From Rhodococcus sp. KRD162 (GTDB taxonomy: Bacteria > Actinomycetota > Actinomycetes > Mycobacteriales > Mycobacteriaceae): DNA of 64,000 bases. The notes beneath the pieces are model-generated. The model made no database searches and was not told where the DNA came from. It saw only the letters and a list, made by a program, of their open reading frames with translations. Position 1 is the stretch's first letter. The number at the start of each line of letters is the position of its first letter. The translations under genes and the position numbers were made by a program. Of the stretch, positions 14,553 through 27,654 are shown piece after piece. The stretch lies in assembly GCF_017168335.1 (NCBI RefSeq), contig NZ_JABFAU010000009.1, positions 1 to 64,000 of the forward strand. Direction: 5' to 3'.

Positions 14553-14786
14553 ATGAGCATCACCGTTTACACCAAGCCTGCCTGTGTTCAGTGCAATGCC
14601 ACCTACCGCGCTCTCGACAAGGCGGGAATCGAGTACTCCGTCGTCGACATCTCCCAGGACCCCGAGGCCCGCGACTACGTCATGGCTCTCGGCTACCTAC
14701 AGGCTCCCGTCGTCGTCGCCGGTGAGGATCACTGGTCCGGATTCCGCCCGGATCGCATCAAGGCCCTCGCCGTGAACGCCGCTTGA
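14553..14786 (+). CDS. nrdH: Glutaredoxin-like NrdH
   Basis: 77 residues from the ATG at 14553, preceded by AGAGGG. It is the electron donor for class Ib ribonucleotide reductase. The redox centre is CVQC at residues 11-14, in MSITVYTKPACVQC. The C-terminal WSGFRPDRIK is the typical NrdH signature that suits reduction by thioredoxin reductase. First gene of nrdHIE and controlled by the NrdR boxes upstream. Confidence 0.95.
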   Translation: MSITVYTKPACVQCNATYRALDKAGIEYSVVDISQDPEARDYVMALGYLQAPVVVAGEDHWSGFRPDRIKALAVNAA

Positions 14787-14806
14787 ACAGAGCGAGAAAG
14801 TGAGCG

Positions 14807-15268
14807 GTGAGCGTGGAACCGCGATCCTCCAACTCACTGGTGTACTTCTCCAGCGCATCGGAGAACACGCATCGCTTCGTCTCGAAACTGGACATTCCTG
14901 CAACACGAATTCCGCTCCGTGATCCGGAAGGCACGTTCCGTGTCGATTCCCCCTACGTTCTCATCGTGCCGACGTACGGGGGAGGGGTCACCTACACCGG
15001 GCGCGACACCAACTACGTCCCCAAGCGCGTGATCAAGTTTCTCAACGACAAGCACAATCGGTCGTTGATTCGAGCGGTCATCGCTGCCGGAAACACCAAC
15101 TTCGGTGATTCGTTCTGTTTCGCGGGAGATGTCATCTCGCAGAAATGTGCAGTCCCGTACCTGTACCGGTTCGAGTTGATGGGTACCCCGGAGGACGTTC
15201 TTCGGGTTCGCGAGGGACTCGAAGACTTCTGGGAGCGCGAGGTTCGTCGCGCCGCCCACACTCACTAG
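14807..15268 (+). CDS. nrdI: Flavodoxin NrdI
   Basis: 153 residues from a GTG start. NrdI supplies the oxidant for assembling the dimanganese-tyrosyl radical cofactor of NrdF. The FMN phosphate loop is [13 protein letters not shown] (about residues 13-25), followed by [19 protein letters not shown] and [16 protein letters not shown], both typical of the family. It lies 20 bp after nrdH and 29 bp before nrdE. Confidence 0.95.
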   Translation: MSVEPRSSNSLVYFSSASENTHRFVSKLDIPATRIPLRDPEGTFRVDSPYVLIVPTYGGGVTYTGRDTNYVPKRVIKFLNDKHNRSLIRAVIAAGNTNFGDSFCFAGDVISQKCAVPYLYRFELMGTPEDVLRVREGLEDFWEREVRRAAHTH

Positions 15269-15297
15269 CCCACCACGCAACATTAGGAGCACTCGCC

Positions 15298-17460
15298 GTG
15301 GCACCGACCATCACCGACGCAGCACCAGCGCCCACCGTCCACGGCGGCGGCGACATGGATTACCACGCGCTCAATGCGATGCTCAACCTCTACGGCCCCA
15401 ACGGCGAGATCCAGTTCGAGAAGGATCGCGAGGCTGCCAATCAGTACTTCCTGCAGCACGTCAACCAGAACACCGTGTTCTTCCACGATCTGGACGAGAA
15501 GCTCGACTACCTCGTCGAGGAGAACTACTACGAACCCGAGGTGCTGGATCAGTACTCGCGCGAGTTCGTCAAGTTCCTGATCAACCACGCGTACTCGAAG
15601 AAGTTTCGATTCCCCACCTTCCTCGGTGCGTTCAAGTACTACACCTCCTACACGCTCAAGACATTCGACGGCAAGCGTTACCTCGAGCGCTTCGAGGACC
15701 GTGTCTGCATGGTGGCCCTGACGCTCGCGGCCGGAGACGAGGCGCTGGCCACCGATCTCGTCGACGAGATCATCGCCGGCCGGTTCCAACCCGCGACGCC
15801 CACCTTCCTCAACTCCGGTAAGAAGCAGCGCGGCGAGCCCGTGTCCTGCTTCCTGCTGCGTATCGAGGACAACATGGAGTCCATCGGTCGGTCGATCAAC
15901 TCCGCGCTGCAGCTGTCCAAGCGCGGCGGCGGAGTTGCACTGTTGCTGAGCAACATTCGCGAATCCGGGGCTCCGATCAAGCGCATCGAGAACCAGTCCT
16001 CGGGTGTCATCCCGATCATGAAGTTGCTCGAGGATTCGTTCTCGTACGCCAACCAGCTCGGTGCCCGTCAGGGTGCGGGCGCGGTGTACCTGCACGCGCA
16101 CCACCCCGACGTCTACAAGTTCCTCGACACCAAGCGTGAGAACGCGGACGAGAAGATCCGCATCAAGACGCTCTCGCTCGGGATCGTCATCCCGGACATC
16201 ACGTTCGAGCTGGCCAAGAAGAACGAGGACATGTACCTGTTCTCGCCGTACGACGTCGAGCGCATCTACGGCGTGCCGTTCGCAGACATCAACGTCTCCG
16301 AGAAGTACTACGAGATGGTCGACGACAAGCGGATCCGCAAGACCAAAATCAAGTCGCGCGAGTTCTTCCAGACTCTGGCCGAACTGCAATTCGAGTCCGG
16401 CTACCCGTACATCATGTACGAGGACACCGTCAATCGCGCGAACCCGGTGAAGGGCAAGATCACTCACTCGAACCTGTGCTCGGAGATCCTTCAGGTCTCG
16501 ACGCCGTCGACGTTCAACGACGACCTCTCGTACAGCCATGTCGGCAAGGACATCTCGTGCAACCTGGGCTCGCTCAACATCGCCAAAACGATGGACTCGC
16601 CCGATTTCGGTAAGACCATCGCGGTGGCCATCCGTGGTCTGACTGCGGTCTCGGATCAGACCCACATCTTCTCTGTGCCGTCGATCGAGCAGGGCAACAA
16701 CGATTCTCACGCGATCGGCCTGGGGCAGATGAACCTGCACGGCTACCTCGCGCGCGAGCGTATTCACTACGGATCGACCGAGGGCATCGACTTCACGAAC
16801 ATCTACTTCTACACCGTCGTGTTCCACGCGATCCAGGCATCGAACCAGCTGGCGAAGGCGCGCGGGCAGTACTTCAAGGGCTTCCCCGACTCCAAGTACG
16901 CATCGGGTGAGTTCTTCGACAAGTACATCGATCAGGTCTGGGAGCCGGCAACACCCAAGGTGGCCAAGCTGTTCGCCGATTCCGGCGTCGCCATCCCGAC
17001 ACAGGCCGACTGGACTGCGTTGAAGGCCTCGGTGCAAGAGCACGGCATCTACAACCAGAACCTGCAGGCCGTGCCGCCGACGGGTTCGATCTCGTACATC
17101 AACAACTCCACCTCGTCGATCCACCCGGTGGCGTCGAAGATCGAGATTCGCAAGGAAGGCAAGATCGGCCGCGTCTACTACCCGGCACCGTATCTCGACA
17201 ACGACAACCTGGACTACTACCAGGACGCATACGAGATCGGTTACGAGAAGATCATCGACACCTACGCTGCTGCAACGCAACACGTCGATCAGGGTCTGTC
17301 GTTGACCCTGTTCTTCAAGGACACCGCCACCACTCGCGACATCAACCGCGCGCAGATCTACGCATGGCGCAAGGGCATCAAGACGCTGTACTACATCCGT
17401 CTGCGGCAGATGGCCCTCGAGGGCACCGAGGTCGAGGGCTGCGTGTCCTGCATGCTCTAG
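15298..17460 (+). CDS. nrdE: Class Ib ribonucleotide reductase alpha subunit NrdE
   Basis: 720 residues from the GTG at 15298, which has AGGAG upstream. In-frame sequence further upstream overlaps nrdI and is not part of the gene. It reduces ribonucleoside diphosphates with NrdF. Active-site cysteines are seen in [13 protein letters not shown] and SCNLGSLNI, the radical-site region is in [10 protein letters not shown], and the C-terminal redox pair is in EGCVSCML. The N-terminal ATP-cone of class Ia enzymes is absent, as expected. Ends 9 bp before the palindromic repeat at 17470. Confidence 0.96.
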   Translation: MAPTITDAAPAPTVHGGGDMDYHALNAMLNLYGPNGEIQFEKDREAANQYFLQHVNQNTVFFHDLDEKLDYLVEENYYEPEVLDQYSREFVKFLINHAYSKKFRFPTFLGAFKYYTSYTLKTFDGKRYLERFEDRVCMVALTLAAGDEALATDLVDEIIAGRFQPATPTFLNSGKKQRGEPVSCFLLRIEDNMESIGRSINSALQLSKRGGGVALLLSNIRESGAPIKRIENQSSGVIPIMKLLEDSFSYANQLGARQGAGAVYLHAHHPDVYKFLDTKRENADEKIRIKTLSLGIVIPDITFELAKKNEDMYLFSPYDVERIYGVPFADINVSEKYYEMVDDKRIRKTKIKSREFFQTLAELQFESGYPYIMYEDTVNRANPVKGKITHSNLCSEILQVSTPSTFNDDLSYSHVGKDISCNLGSLNIAKTMDSPDFGKTIAVAIRGLTAVSDQTHIFSVPSIEQGNNDSHAIGLGQMNLHGYLARERIHYGSTEGIDFTNIYFYTVVFHAIQASNQLAKARGQYFKGFPDSKYASGEFFDKYIDQVWEPATPKVAKLFADSGVAIPTQADWTALKASVQEHGIYNQNLQAVPPTGSISYINNSTSSIHPVASKIEIRKEGKIGRVYYPAPYLDNDNLDYYQDAYEIGYEKIIDTYAAATQHVDQGLSLTLFFKDTATTRDINRAQIYAWRKGIKTLYYIRLRQMALEGTEVEGCVSCML

Positions 17461-17469
17461 CGCTCTGCC

Positions 17470-17515
17470 GTCGTGCGCCTTTTGCGTACCTGGAGGTACG
17501 CAAAAGGCGCACGAC
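17470..17515. repeat. 46-bp palindromic repeat, copy 1
   Basis: A perfect inverted repeat with 22-bp arms (starting GTCGTGCGCCTTTTGCGTAC) around GG. A near-identical 46-bp copy lies at 18558-18603. Here it probably acts as terminator of nrdHIE, but the same sequence in two places makes it a dispersed palindromic element rather than a one-off terminator. Confidence 0.8.
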
Positions 17516-17551
17516 GAAAGATGTCGTACCCACTTGGCACGATGACCGGCC

Positions 17552-18645
17552 ATGGACGATGGTCGGGGGGACGGTCGAGAACTACAGGTTCTGATCGATA
17601 CGCAATGGGGACTGTTCACGCAGTCGCAGGTCACAGCCTTGGGTTACAGTCGAAACAGGGTTCGCCGACTGGTGAACAGCGGGGCGTGGATCACTGTGCT
17701 CAGAGGCGTCTACTCCATCTTCACCGGTCCGCTGACTCGCGAGCGGGTCCTGATGGCAGCACTTCTGTACGGAGGTGGGCATGCGATGCTGAGCCATCGA
17801 TCCGCGGCCGAGGAGTGGGGATTTCGGCCGCCCGAACCCACCGCTGCGGTCCATGTGACCGTCCCGTACGGAAAGTCCGCCCGCAACCAGCGTTCCACGG
17901 CGCGCAAAGACCCCACCGTCGGGACCAGGCTGGTAGCGGGCGTCGGATCGTCTCTCCATCCTGGAGTGGTCGTCCACAGATCCCGCGCGCACCGGCACAT
18001 CGGCGTCGAGGGTGAGATGCCGCGGACGACGTTGGTGGACACCGCAATCGACCTTGCGGTGTCCGAGTCGACACCCGAGCAGGCAGTCGCGAGCCTGGTG
18101 TCGTCGGTGACCGATCGCAGCATCCGCTTGACCGATGTGCGGGAGCAGATCGCTCTCCGACGGCCATACCGTACTGCACGGCGCTCGGCAAGGCCATCGA
18201 CCTGCTCGCGAACGGAGTTCAGTCGATTCTCGAACTCGAATACGCAACCAACGTCGAAGCGGCTCACGGGCTTCCGGCTGCCGAGCGACAGAGTCTGGTT
18301 CAGGTCGACGGACGCACACTGTACGAGGATGTGGTGTACCGGGTCGGAACTCGCACCGTGACGGTGCGTCTGGACGGGCGTCGCTTCCATTCGATGCGCG
18401 AGGTCGCGTTTCGAGATCGGCGACGGGACAATGCCGCGGAACTCGCAGGCCGGGCGCGGCTGGTGTTCGGCTACGAGGAAGTCAGCCGAGATCGGTGTGG
18501 CGTGGCGAGAGATGTCGCACAGGTTCTGCGGCGCGAGGGTTGGGGCGGTGTCCCCACGTCGTGCGCCTTTTGCGCACCTACAGGTACGCAAAAGGCGCAC
18601 GACACAGATCTTGTGTTGGCTATTGATGTCGGACACAAGCGGTAG
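17552..18645 (+). pseudogene. Frameshifted AbiEi/DUF559-type protein gene
   Basis: The first frame (17552 to about 18180) encodes an AbiEi-like winged-helix region (TQWGLFTQSQVTALGYSR, then RLVNSGAWITVLRGVYSI), as in antitoxin-type proteins. From about 18180 the coding signal moves to another frame (GKAIDLLANGVQSILELEYA ... [20 protein letters not shown] ...), which resembles the DUF559/Vsr-like nuclease domain usually fused to this N-terminus. The join requires a one-base shift near 18165-18190, so the gene is broken, or the base is a sequencing error. The second frame continues through the second palindrome to 18645. The gene sits between nrdE and nrdF, bracketed by the two 46-bp palindromes. 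Confidence 0.7.
18558..18603. repeat. 46-bp palindromic repeat, copy 2
   Basis: Nearly identical to the palindrome at 17470-17515, with one changed base in the left arm and a different loop. It abuts the distal NrdR box of nrdF. Confidence 0.8.
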
Positions 18646-18648
18646 TGT
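18602..18648 (+). promoter_or_regulatory. NrdR boxes upstream of nrdF
   Basis: ACACAAGCGGTAGTGT (18633-18648), preceded by GATGTCGG, matches the strong nrdHIE box almost exactly. A shorter palindromic half-match ACACAGATCTTGTGT at 18602-18616 is spaced about three helical turns upstream. This ties nrdF to the same control as nrdHIE although the genes are separated. Confidence 0.7.
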
Positions 18649-18684
18649 TCAGGCAGGCCAGTATTCGGCAGATTTCTTCGGTAG

Positions 18685-19659
<975 letters not shown>

Positions 19660-19673
19660 CGGCCCCCGGGCAC

Positions 19674-19708
19674 ACCGGGACGCTCACGAATTCGGTGGAC
19701 GTCCCGGT
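19674..19708. terminator. Terminator between nrdF and the RHH gene
   Basis: ACCGGGACG (19674-19682) pairs with CGTCCCGGT (19700-19708). It lies between convergent genes and overlaps the last codons of the minus-strand gene, so it is likely bidirectional. Confidence 0.6.
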
Positions 19709-19881
19709 GCGCGAATATCCTTCGCCTCTTTCGGCATTCGACCCTGCTCGCTCAGTGCCCGGCGCAACAAGAACTCGATCTGAGCGTTGGTGCTCCGTAG
19801 TTCGTCCGACGCCCATCGAGCAAGGGCGTCGTGCACAGCCGGATCCAGCCGGAGCAGAATCTTCTTACGCTCGGCAACCAT
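19684..19881 (-). CDS. Small ribbon-helix-helix protein
   Basis: 65 residues. [20 protein letters not shown] and a second helix ([20 protein letters not shown]) form an Arc/CopG-type ribbon-helix-helix. The gene follows the SPFH gene with a 3-bp gap and is therefore in the same transcript. It may regulate the operon through the palindrome in the promoter at 20832-20841 (inferred), or act as a small scaffold. There is no toxin partner visible. Confidence 0.75.
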   Translation of the reverse strand: MVAERKKILLRLDPAVHDALARWASDELRSTNAQIEFLLRRALSEQGRMPKEAKDIRAPGRPPNS

Positions 19882-19884
19882 GGC

Positions 19885-20802
19885 TCACTGGTACAGCGAT
19901 CCGGTATTGATGACCGGCTGGGTGTCGTTGTCGCTGCACAACACGACCAGCAGATTCGACACCATCGTGGCCTTGCGTTCCTCGTCGAGCTCGACGAACT
20001 GCTTTTCCTCGAGCTTCGACAATGCCATCTCCACCATTCCGACAGCGCCTTCGACAATCTGCTGACGCGCCGCGATCACCGCTCCCGCTTGTTGGCGTCG
20101 TAGCATCGCCTGAGCAATTTCCGGGGCATAGGCGAGGCGGTTGATTCGGGTTTCGATGACCTCGACGCCTGCCGAGCGCACCCGGGCGTGCACTTCCTGC
20201 GACATGGCAGCGGTGATCTCGTCGGCGTTCTCCCGCAACGACATCCGTCCTTCGGCGTCGTAGGGATAGCTGCCTGCGATGTGGCGGACCGCCGACTCGG
20301 TCTGTACGGCCACGAACTCCTCGTAGTCATCGACCTGAAACGAGGCCAGAGCGGTATCGGCGACCTGCCAGACGACGATGGCCGAAATCTCGATCGGATT
20401 GCCCTCGGCGTCGTTGACCTTGGATTGCCCGGTCTCGTGGTTGCGAATTCGCGTCGAGATGGCCCTGCGGTAGGTCAACGGATTGGTCCAGCGCAATCCC
20501 GGAGTGCGCAAGGTACCGCTGTACGAGCTTCCGAGCAGTTGCAGAACCCGAGCTTGGTTCGGTTGCACCAGCGTCAATCCCATGAGTGCAGGAATCGAGA
20601 GCACGAACAGCACGATTCCGCCGACGACGAGTCCGACGATCGAGAACACGAGTCCGAGCGCGAACGCGGCGATTCCGCCGAGAAACAGCACCAAGCCGAC
20701 GCCGAGCATCGACCAGCCGGGCAGATCCCATCCGGTGCGTTCGGCGATGGTGGTCGTTGGAGTACCCGTCGGCTCCTCGGCGACGGTTACGGGTGTGGAC
20801 AT
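19885..20802 (-). CDS. SPFH/band-7 domain membrane protein
   Basis: 305 residues. Two adjacent hydrophobic segments (about residues 30-50 and 52-75) anchor it. The band-7 domain follows ([56 protein letters not shown]), then a coiled helical region rich in Ala and Glu. Family members (stomatin/flotillin type) scaffold membrane domains or regulate membrane proteases. AGGAGG lies before the ATG at 20802. It shares a transcript with the small ribbon-helix-helix gene. No partner protease of the NfeD type is encoded here. Confidence 0.85.
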   Translation of the reverse strand: MSTPVTVAEEPTGTPTTTIAERTGWDLPGWSMLGVGLVLFLGGIAAFALGLVFSIVGLVVGGIVLFVLSIPALMGLTLVQPNQARVLQLLGSSYSGTLRTPGLRWTNPLTYRRAISTRIRNHETGQSKVNDAEGNPIEISAIVVWQVADTALASFQVDDYEEFVAVQTESAVRHIAGSYPYDAEGRMSLRENADEITAAMSQEVHARVRSAGVEVIETRINRLAYAPEIAQAMLRRQQAGAVIAARQQIVEGAVGMVEMALSKLEEKQFVELDEERKATMVSNLLVVLCSDNDTQPVINTGSLYQ

Positions 20803-20850
20803 GGGGACCTCCTAGTCGATGATGATATTAAAGTGATATCACATTTTGTC
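20803..20850 (-). promoter_or_regulatory. Promoter with palindromic operator for the SPFH operon
   Basis: Read on the minus strand: a palindrome GTGATATCAC (20832-20841) is followed by TTTAATATCAT, a TAATAT-type -10, and then AGGAGG before the ATG at 20802. Overlap of palindrome and promoter suggests repression, possibly by the co-transcribed ribbon-helix-helix protein. Confidence 0.45.
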
Positions 20851-20897
20851 GATCGAGGGAGCCCGAGGAACGGTCAACTCGGCGTGAGTGGGTGAGG

Positions 20898-21371
20898 TCA
20901 GCGGCGGAACCACGCCGCAGGATCGTCGGCGACGGCTTTCTCGATCCGCAATTTCGAGGTCGCGGTGAGATTGTCCGGCAGCGCGTCGAGTGCGAACCAG
21001 GCCACGTCGAGGTTCTCGTCGTCGGCGACGTGCGGGACGCCTGCGACATATCGGGCGAGGAACGTGATGTCGAGATACTGCGCGACATCGCCGTTGGGAT
21101 AGGTGATCGGCTCGGTCACATCGACGCTCGTCAACCGAACGATCGTGGCCTCGACCCCGGTCTCTTCGCCGATCTCTCGCAGCGCGGCGGGCGCGGGTTC
21201 CTCGCCCGGCTCCAGGATTCCGGAGACCACGGCCCAGGTGTTGTTGTCCGCCCGCAGCGTCAGCAGTACACGTCGGTCGTCATCGAGAACGACCGCACTG
21301 ACGCCGGAGAGCCACAGGGGAGAGGTGCCGACGACGCTGCGCAGCGCTTGCACGAATTCTGGGATGGGCAC
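20898..21371 (-). CDS. Nudix hydrolase
   Basis: 157 residues. A complete Nudix box GILEPGEEPAPAALREIGEE followed by TGV (G-x5-E-x7-REUxEExGU) lies at about residues 51-73. WAVVSGILEPGEE and the later VAWFALDALPDNL resemble actinobacterial MutT-like proteins that hydrolyse nucleoside diphosphate derivatives. The substrate cannot be told. Minus strand, downstream of the fecB gene by 35 bp and possibly co-transcribed with it. Confidence 0.85.
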   Translation of the reverse strand: MPIPEFVQALRSVVGTSPLWLSGVSAVVLDDDRRVLLTLRADNNTWAVVSGILEPGEEPAPAALREIGEETGVEATIVRLTSVDVTEPITYPNGDVAQYLDITFLARYVAGVPHVADDENLDVAWFALDALPDNLTATSKLRIEKAVADDPAAWFRR

Positions 21372-21385
21372 GGCGACGGAACCTC

Positions 21386-21430
21386 GCGTTCAGGAGACGT
21401 AGGCGTTCAGGAGACGTACGCGTTCAGGGA
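21386..21430. repeat. 17-bp tandem repeat at the 3' end of fecB
   Basis: GCGTTCAGGAGACGTA occurs at 21386-21401 and 21403-21418, with a third partial copy at 21420-21430. The unit contains the fecB stop codon, so the last codons have been duplicated into the spacer. Probably replication slippage. Confidence 0.6.
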
Positions 21431-22492
21431 AGCGGACAGATCGGCCAGGATGGCTCGTGCTGCGACGACACCGCTACCAGACCACACCGTGTCGTTCACC
21501 GCGAACACTCGCCCGTCGGTGACCGAGCCGAGATCGTGCCAGGCGTCGCTGTTCATCACCTCGCGACCGAAACTCTCGCCGTCCGGACCGGAGAACCGAA
21601 CGTAGACGATGTCGCCCTCGGCCGGCGCGAGGTCATCGGAATCGATCGAGAAGTCCGGGCCGCGCTGACTTTGCGGTCTCGCGACCCCCACCTCTGCCAG
21701 AACCTGACCCGCGAACGAGTCCGGCCCGTCCACCTCGATGGAGTCTGCGCCGAATCGGATGACCGACGCCTGGGTCTGAGTGGCGTCGATCTCGCGACCG
21801 ACTCGCTCGGCATCGGCGGAGAACGAGGCGAGCGCGTCGAATCCGGACTGCCCTCTACCCAGCGCCGCCGCCGACTGCAGGAAGGTGTCCTTCCAGTTCT
21901 GTCCGGTGGCGGTGAAGACGGTCGGTGCGATGGCGCTCAGGGAGTCGTAGGTATCTGGTCCGAGAGAATCCGATCCCAGGATCAGATCGGGATCGAGAGC
22001 GGCGATGGCATCGATATCCGGTGCGCCGACCGGACCGACCGACGGCACGGACGCCAAACCGGTTCCCAAGTACAGCGGTTGATCTCCGTCGCCGCGGAAA
22101 TAAGGATCGAGCGTCGCCGCGCCGACGACGCGTTCCCAGATTCCGACCGCGCAGCTCGCGTCCAGGCCTGCAGCGTCGAGTACGACGATGCGTCGAGGGT
22201 CGGCCGGGATGACGCTGATTCCCTCGGCGTGGCCTACGGGTCGGGTGTCTCCCTCGACGCCGGTCCGATCGAGTGGGGCGAGGGCGGGGCACAGCCCGAC
22301 GGTGTCTCGGTTGTTCCCGACCACTCCGGCACCGGCGATGTTGGTCGTGGTGCGGATGATGCTCGATGCGTCGTCGCCGGACTCGGAGTCCGAACAACCT
22401 GCCAGTGCCACAGCTGCGGCAACGCACACTGCGGCGACAGCGCCGATTCTGCGCGGTGCGCACGAACGGGGGTGGCGCGGATGGAATGGCAC
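21407..22492 (-). CDS. fecB: FecB-like iron-siderophore binding lipoprotein
   Basis: 361 residues. An arginine-rich signal sequence and lipobox VALAGC (cysteine at about residue 33) mark a lipoprotein. The mature part is a periplasmic-binding-protein class III fold (RRIVVLDAAGLDASCAVGIW, IDAIAALDPDLILGSDSLGP, DDLAPAEGDIVYVRFSG), as in ferric-siderophore or haem receptors. It is divergent from ctaD, the same arrangement as mycobacterial fecB (Rv3044) beside ctaD (Rv3043c). No permease or ATPase is encoded next to it, so it probably serves transporters encoded elsewhere or a haem-related role. Confidence 0.85.
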   Translation of the reverse strand: MPFHPRHPRSCAPRRIGAVAAVCVAAAVALAGCSDSESGDDASSIIRTTTNIAGAGVVGNNRDTVGLCPALAPLDRTGVEGDTRPVGHAEGISVIPADPRRIVVLDAAGLDASCAVGIWERVVGAATLDPYFRGDGDQPLYLGTGLASVPSVGPVGAPDIDAIAALDPDLILGSDSLGPDTYDSLSAIAPTVFTATGQNWKDTFLQSAAALGRGQSGFDALASFSADAERVGREIDATQTQASVIRFGADSIEVDGPDSFAGQVLAEVGVARPQSQRGPDFSIDSDDLAPAEGDIVYVRFSGPDGESFGREVMNSDAWHDLGSVTDGRVFAVNDTVWSGSGVVAARAILADLSASLNAYVS

Positions 22493-22793
22493 AGCGGGAC
22501 TTCCTTCGCCGGTCGGGTGGTTTCACACAGTATCGGAAGGCGACGGCGGTGAAACACTCGAACGGGCACCGTCGAGCTCACGAAATCAGCGGCTGCGGCG
22601 AGGTCGCCCACGAGGACGGAAATGCCGACAGCGCAGGCAGATCACTCGATTCGGGCGGCAGCGTTCGCGTCCAATACGACACACGGTAGGACCGGTTCGG
22701 CAAGCCTCGGTCCGACGGTCTACGATTCGAGGAGCGCACGACTAGATGACGTCGCCTCGTGGTTCGGGGTCCGACGCGCAATCAGGAGGATCT
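22493..22793. other. Divergent intergenic region fecB/ctaD
   Basis: 301 bp without a convincing gene. It must contain both promoters. I see no clear iron-box palindrome. AGGAGG at 22785-22790 is the ctaD ribosome binding site and fixes the ctaD start at the GTG 22794. Confidence 0.5.
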
Positions 22794-26748
<3,955 letters not shown>

Positions 26749-26826
26749 CGGAGCTATCCCAGACAAAGGTCCACTGTCGTGTAAGTGGCTATGCAGATGG
26801 TATCCAGCAGTGCGGAGACTGAACCC

Positions 26827-27654
26827 ATGTTCATCTCACCGTTTCGCTCGGTCGTCGGTAGGCGGCTGCCCTCTCGACTGATTGCCCTCTACGTGGGGCT
26901 GTGGCTGTACGGGGCGTCGATGTCGTTGATGATCGCCGGCGGCCTCGGCGTCAATCCGTGGGATGTACTCCACCAGGGTCTCGAAAGCCACCTCCCGCTC
27001 AGTTTCGGAACCATCACCGCCATCACCGGAGTGGTGGTGCTCCTGATGTGGATACCGCTGCGCCAACGCCCGGGCCTGGGAACCGTGAGTAACGTCGTGG
27101 TGATCGCGCTCGCCGTGGATGCGACCACCGCGATGTTGCCGAATCTCGACGGGATCGTGATTCGAGCACTGGCGATGGTGTCGGGGATCGTGATCAACGC
27201 GTTCGCCACCGCGCTCTACATCGGTGCCGGAATGGGGCCGGGGCTCCGAGACGGATTGATGACCGGCCTCGTGCACAGGACCGGGTGGTCGATTCGGCTG
27301 ACTCGCACCGGGATCGAATCGACCGTAGTGCTCACCGGTTGGTTGCTCGGCGGCACGCTCGGATTGGGAACTGTGCTCTACGCGCTCGGAGTCGGTCCCC
27401 TGATACAGCTGTTCATGACTCACTTGCCTGCGCTGCGGTACACCAGCACCGTGGATCCGGTTACCGATATCGTCGAACCGGCTTCCAGCGCAACGGTATC
27501 GGAGGGAACCCCGTCGAGATTGGCGGAATCGAGTACTGGGACGAAACGCGAGGTCGACCAACTCGGGCACGCCAGAGTGATCTCCGCGGGTCCGCCCGAA
27601 TGCAGAATCAGCAACGAACTCGCATCGTCGACGCGGCCGCCGTCGGAAGCGTAG
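26827..27654 (+). CDS. YczE/YitT-like membrane protein with antisense tail
   Basis: 275 residues from the ATG at 26827 (GGAG at 26814-26817). A GTG at 26785 is possible. Five or so membrane segments lie between residues 15 and 200 (LIALYVGLWLYGASMSLMIA, ITAITGVVVLLMWIPL, VVVIALAVDATTAML, ALAMVSGIVINAFATALYIG, VVLTGWLLGGTLGLGTVLYA). The motif GLGVNPWDVLHQGL is shared with YczE-type proteins of unknown function. After about residue 200 the frame runs on for 78 residues of low-complexity sequence that lies antisense to the 3' end of glgX, so the tail may be a recent stop-codon loss. Confidence 0.7.
   Translation: MFISPFRSVVGRRLPSRLIALYVGLWLYGASMSLMIAGGLGVNPWDVLHQGLESHLPLSFGTITAITGVVVLLMWIPLRQRPGLGTVSNVVVIALAVDATTAMLPNLDGIVIRALAMVSGIVINAFATALYIGAGMGPGLRDGLMTGLVHRTGWSIRLTRTGIESTVVLTGWLLGGTLGLGTVLYALGVGPLIQLFMTHLPALRYTSTVDPVTDIVEPASSATVSEGTPSRLAESSTGTKREVDQLGHARVISAGPPECRISNELASSTRPPSEA

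Noticed and set aside
15283..17634. Very long open frame (about 780 codons) on the minus strand opposite nrdE
   Set aside because: It mirrors the codon bias of the conserved nrdE gene. The translation is low in complexity and resembles no family, a common GC-rich artefact.
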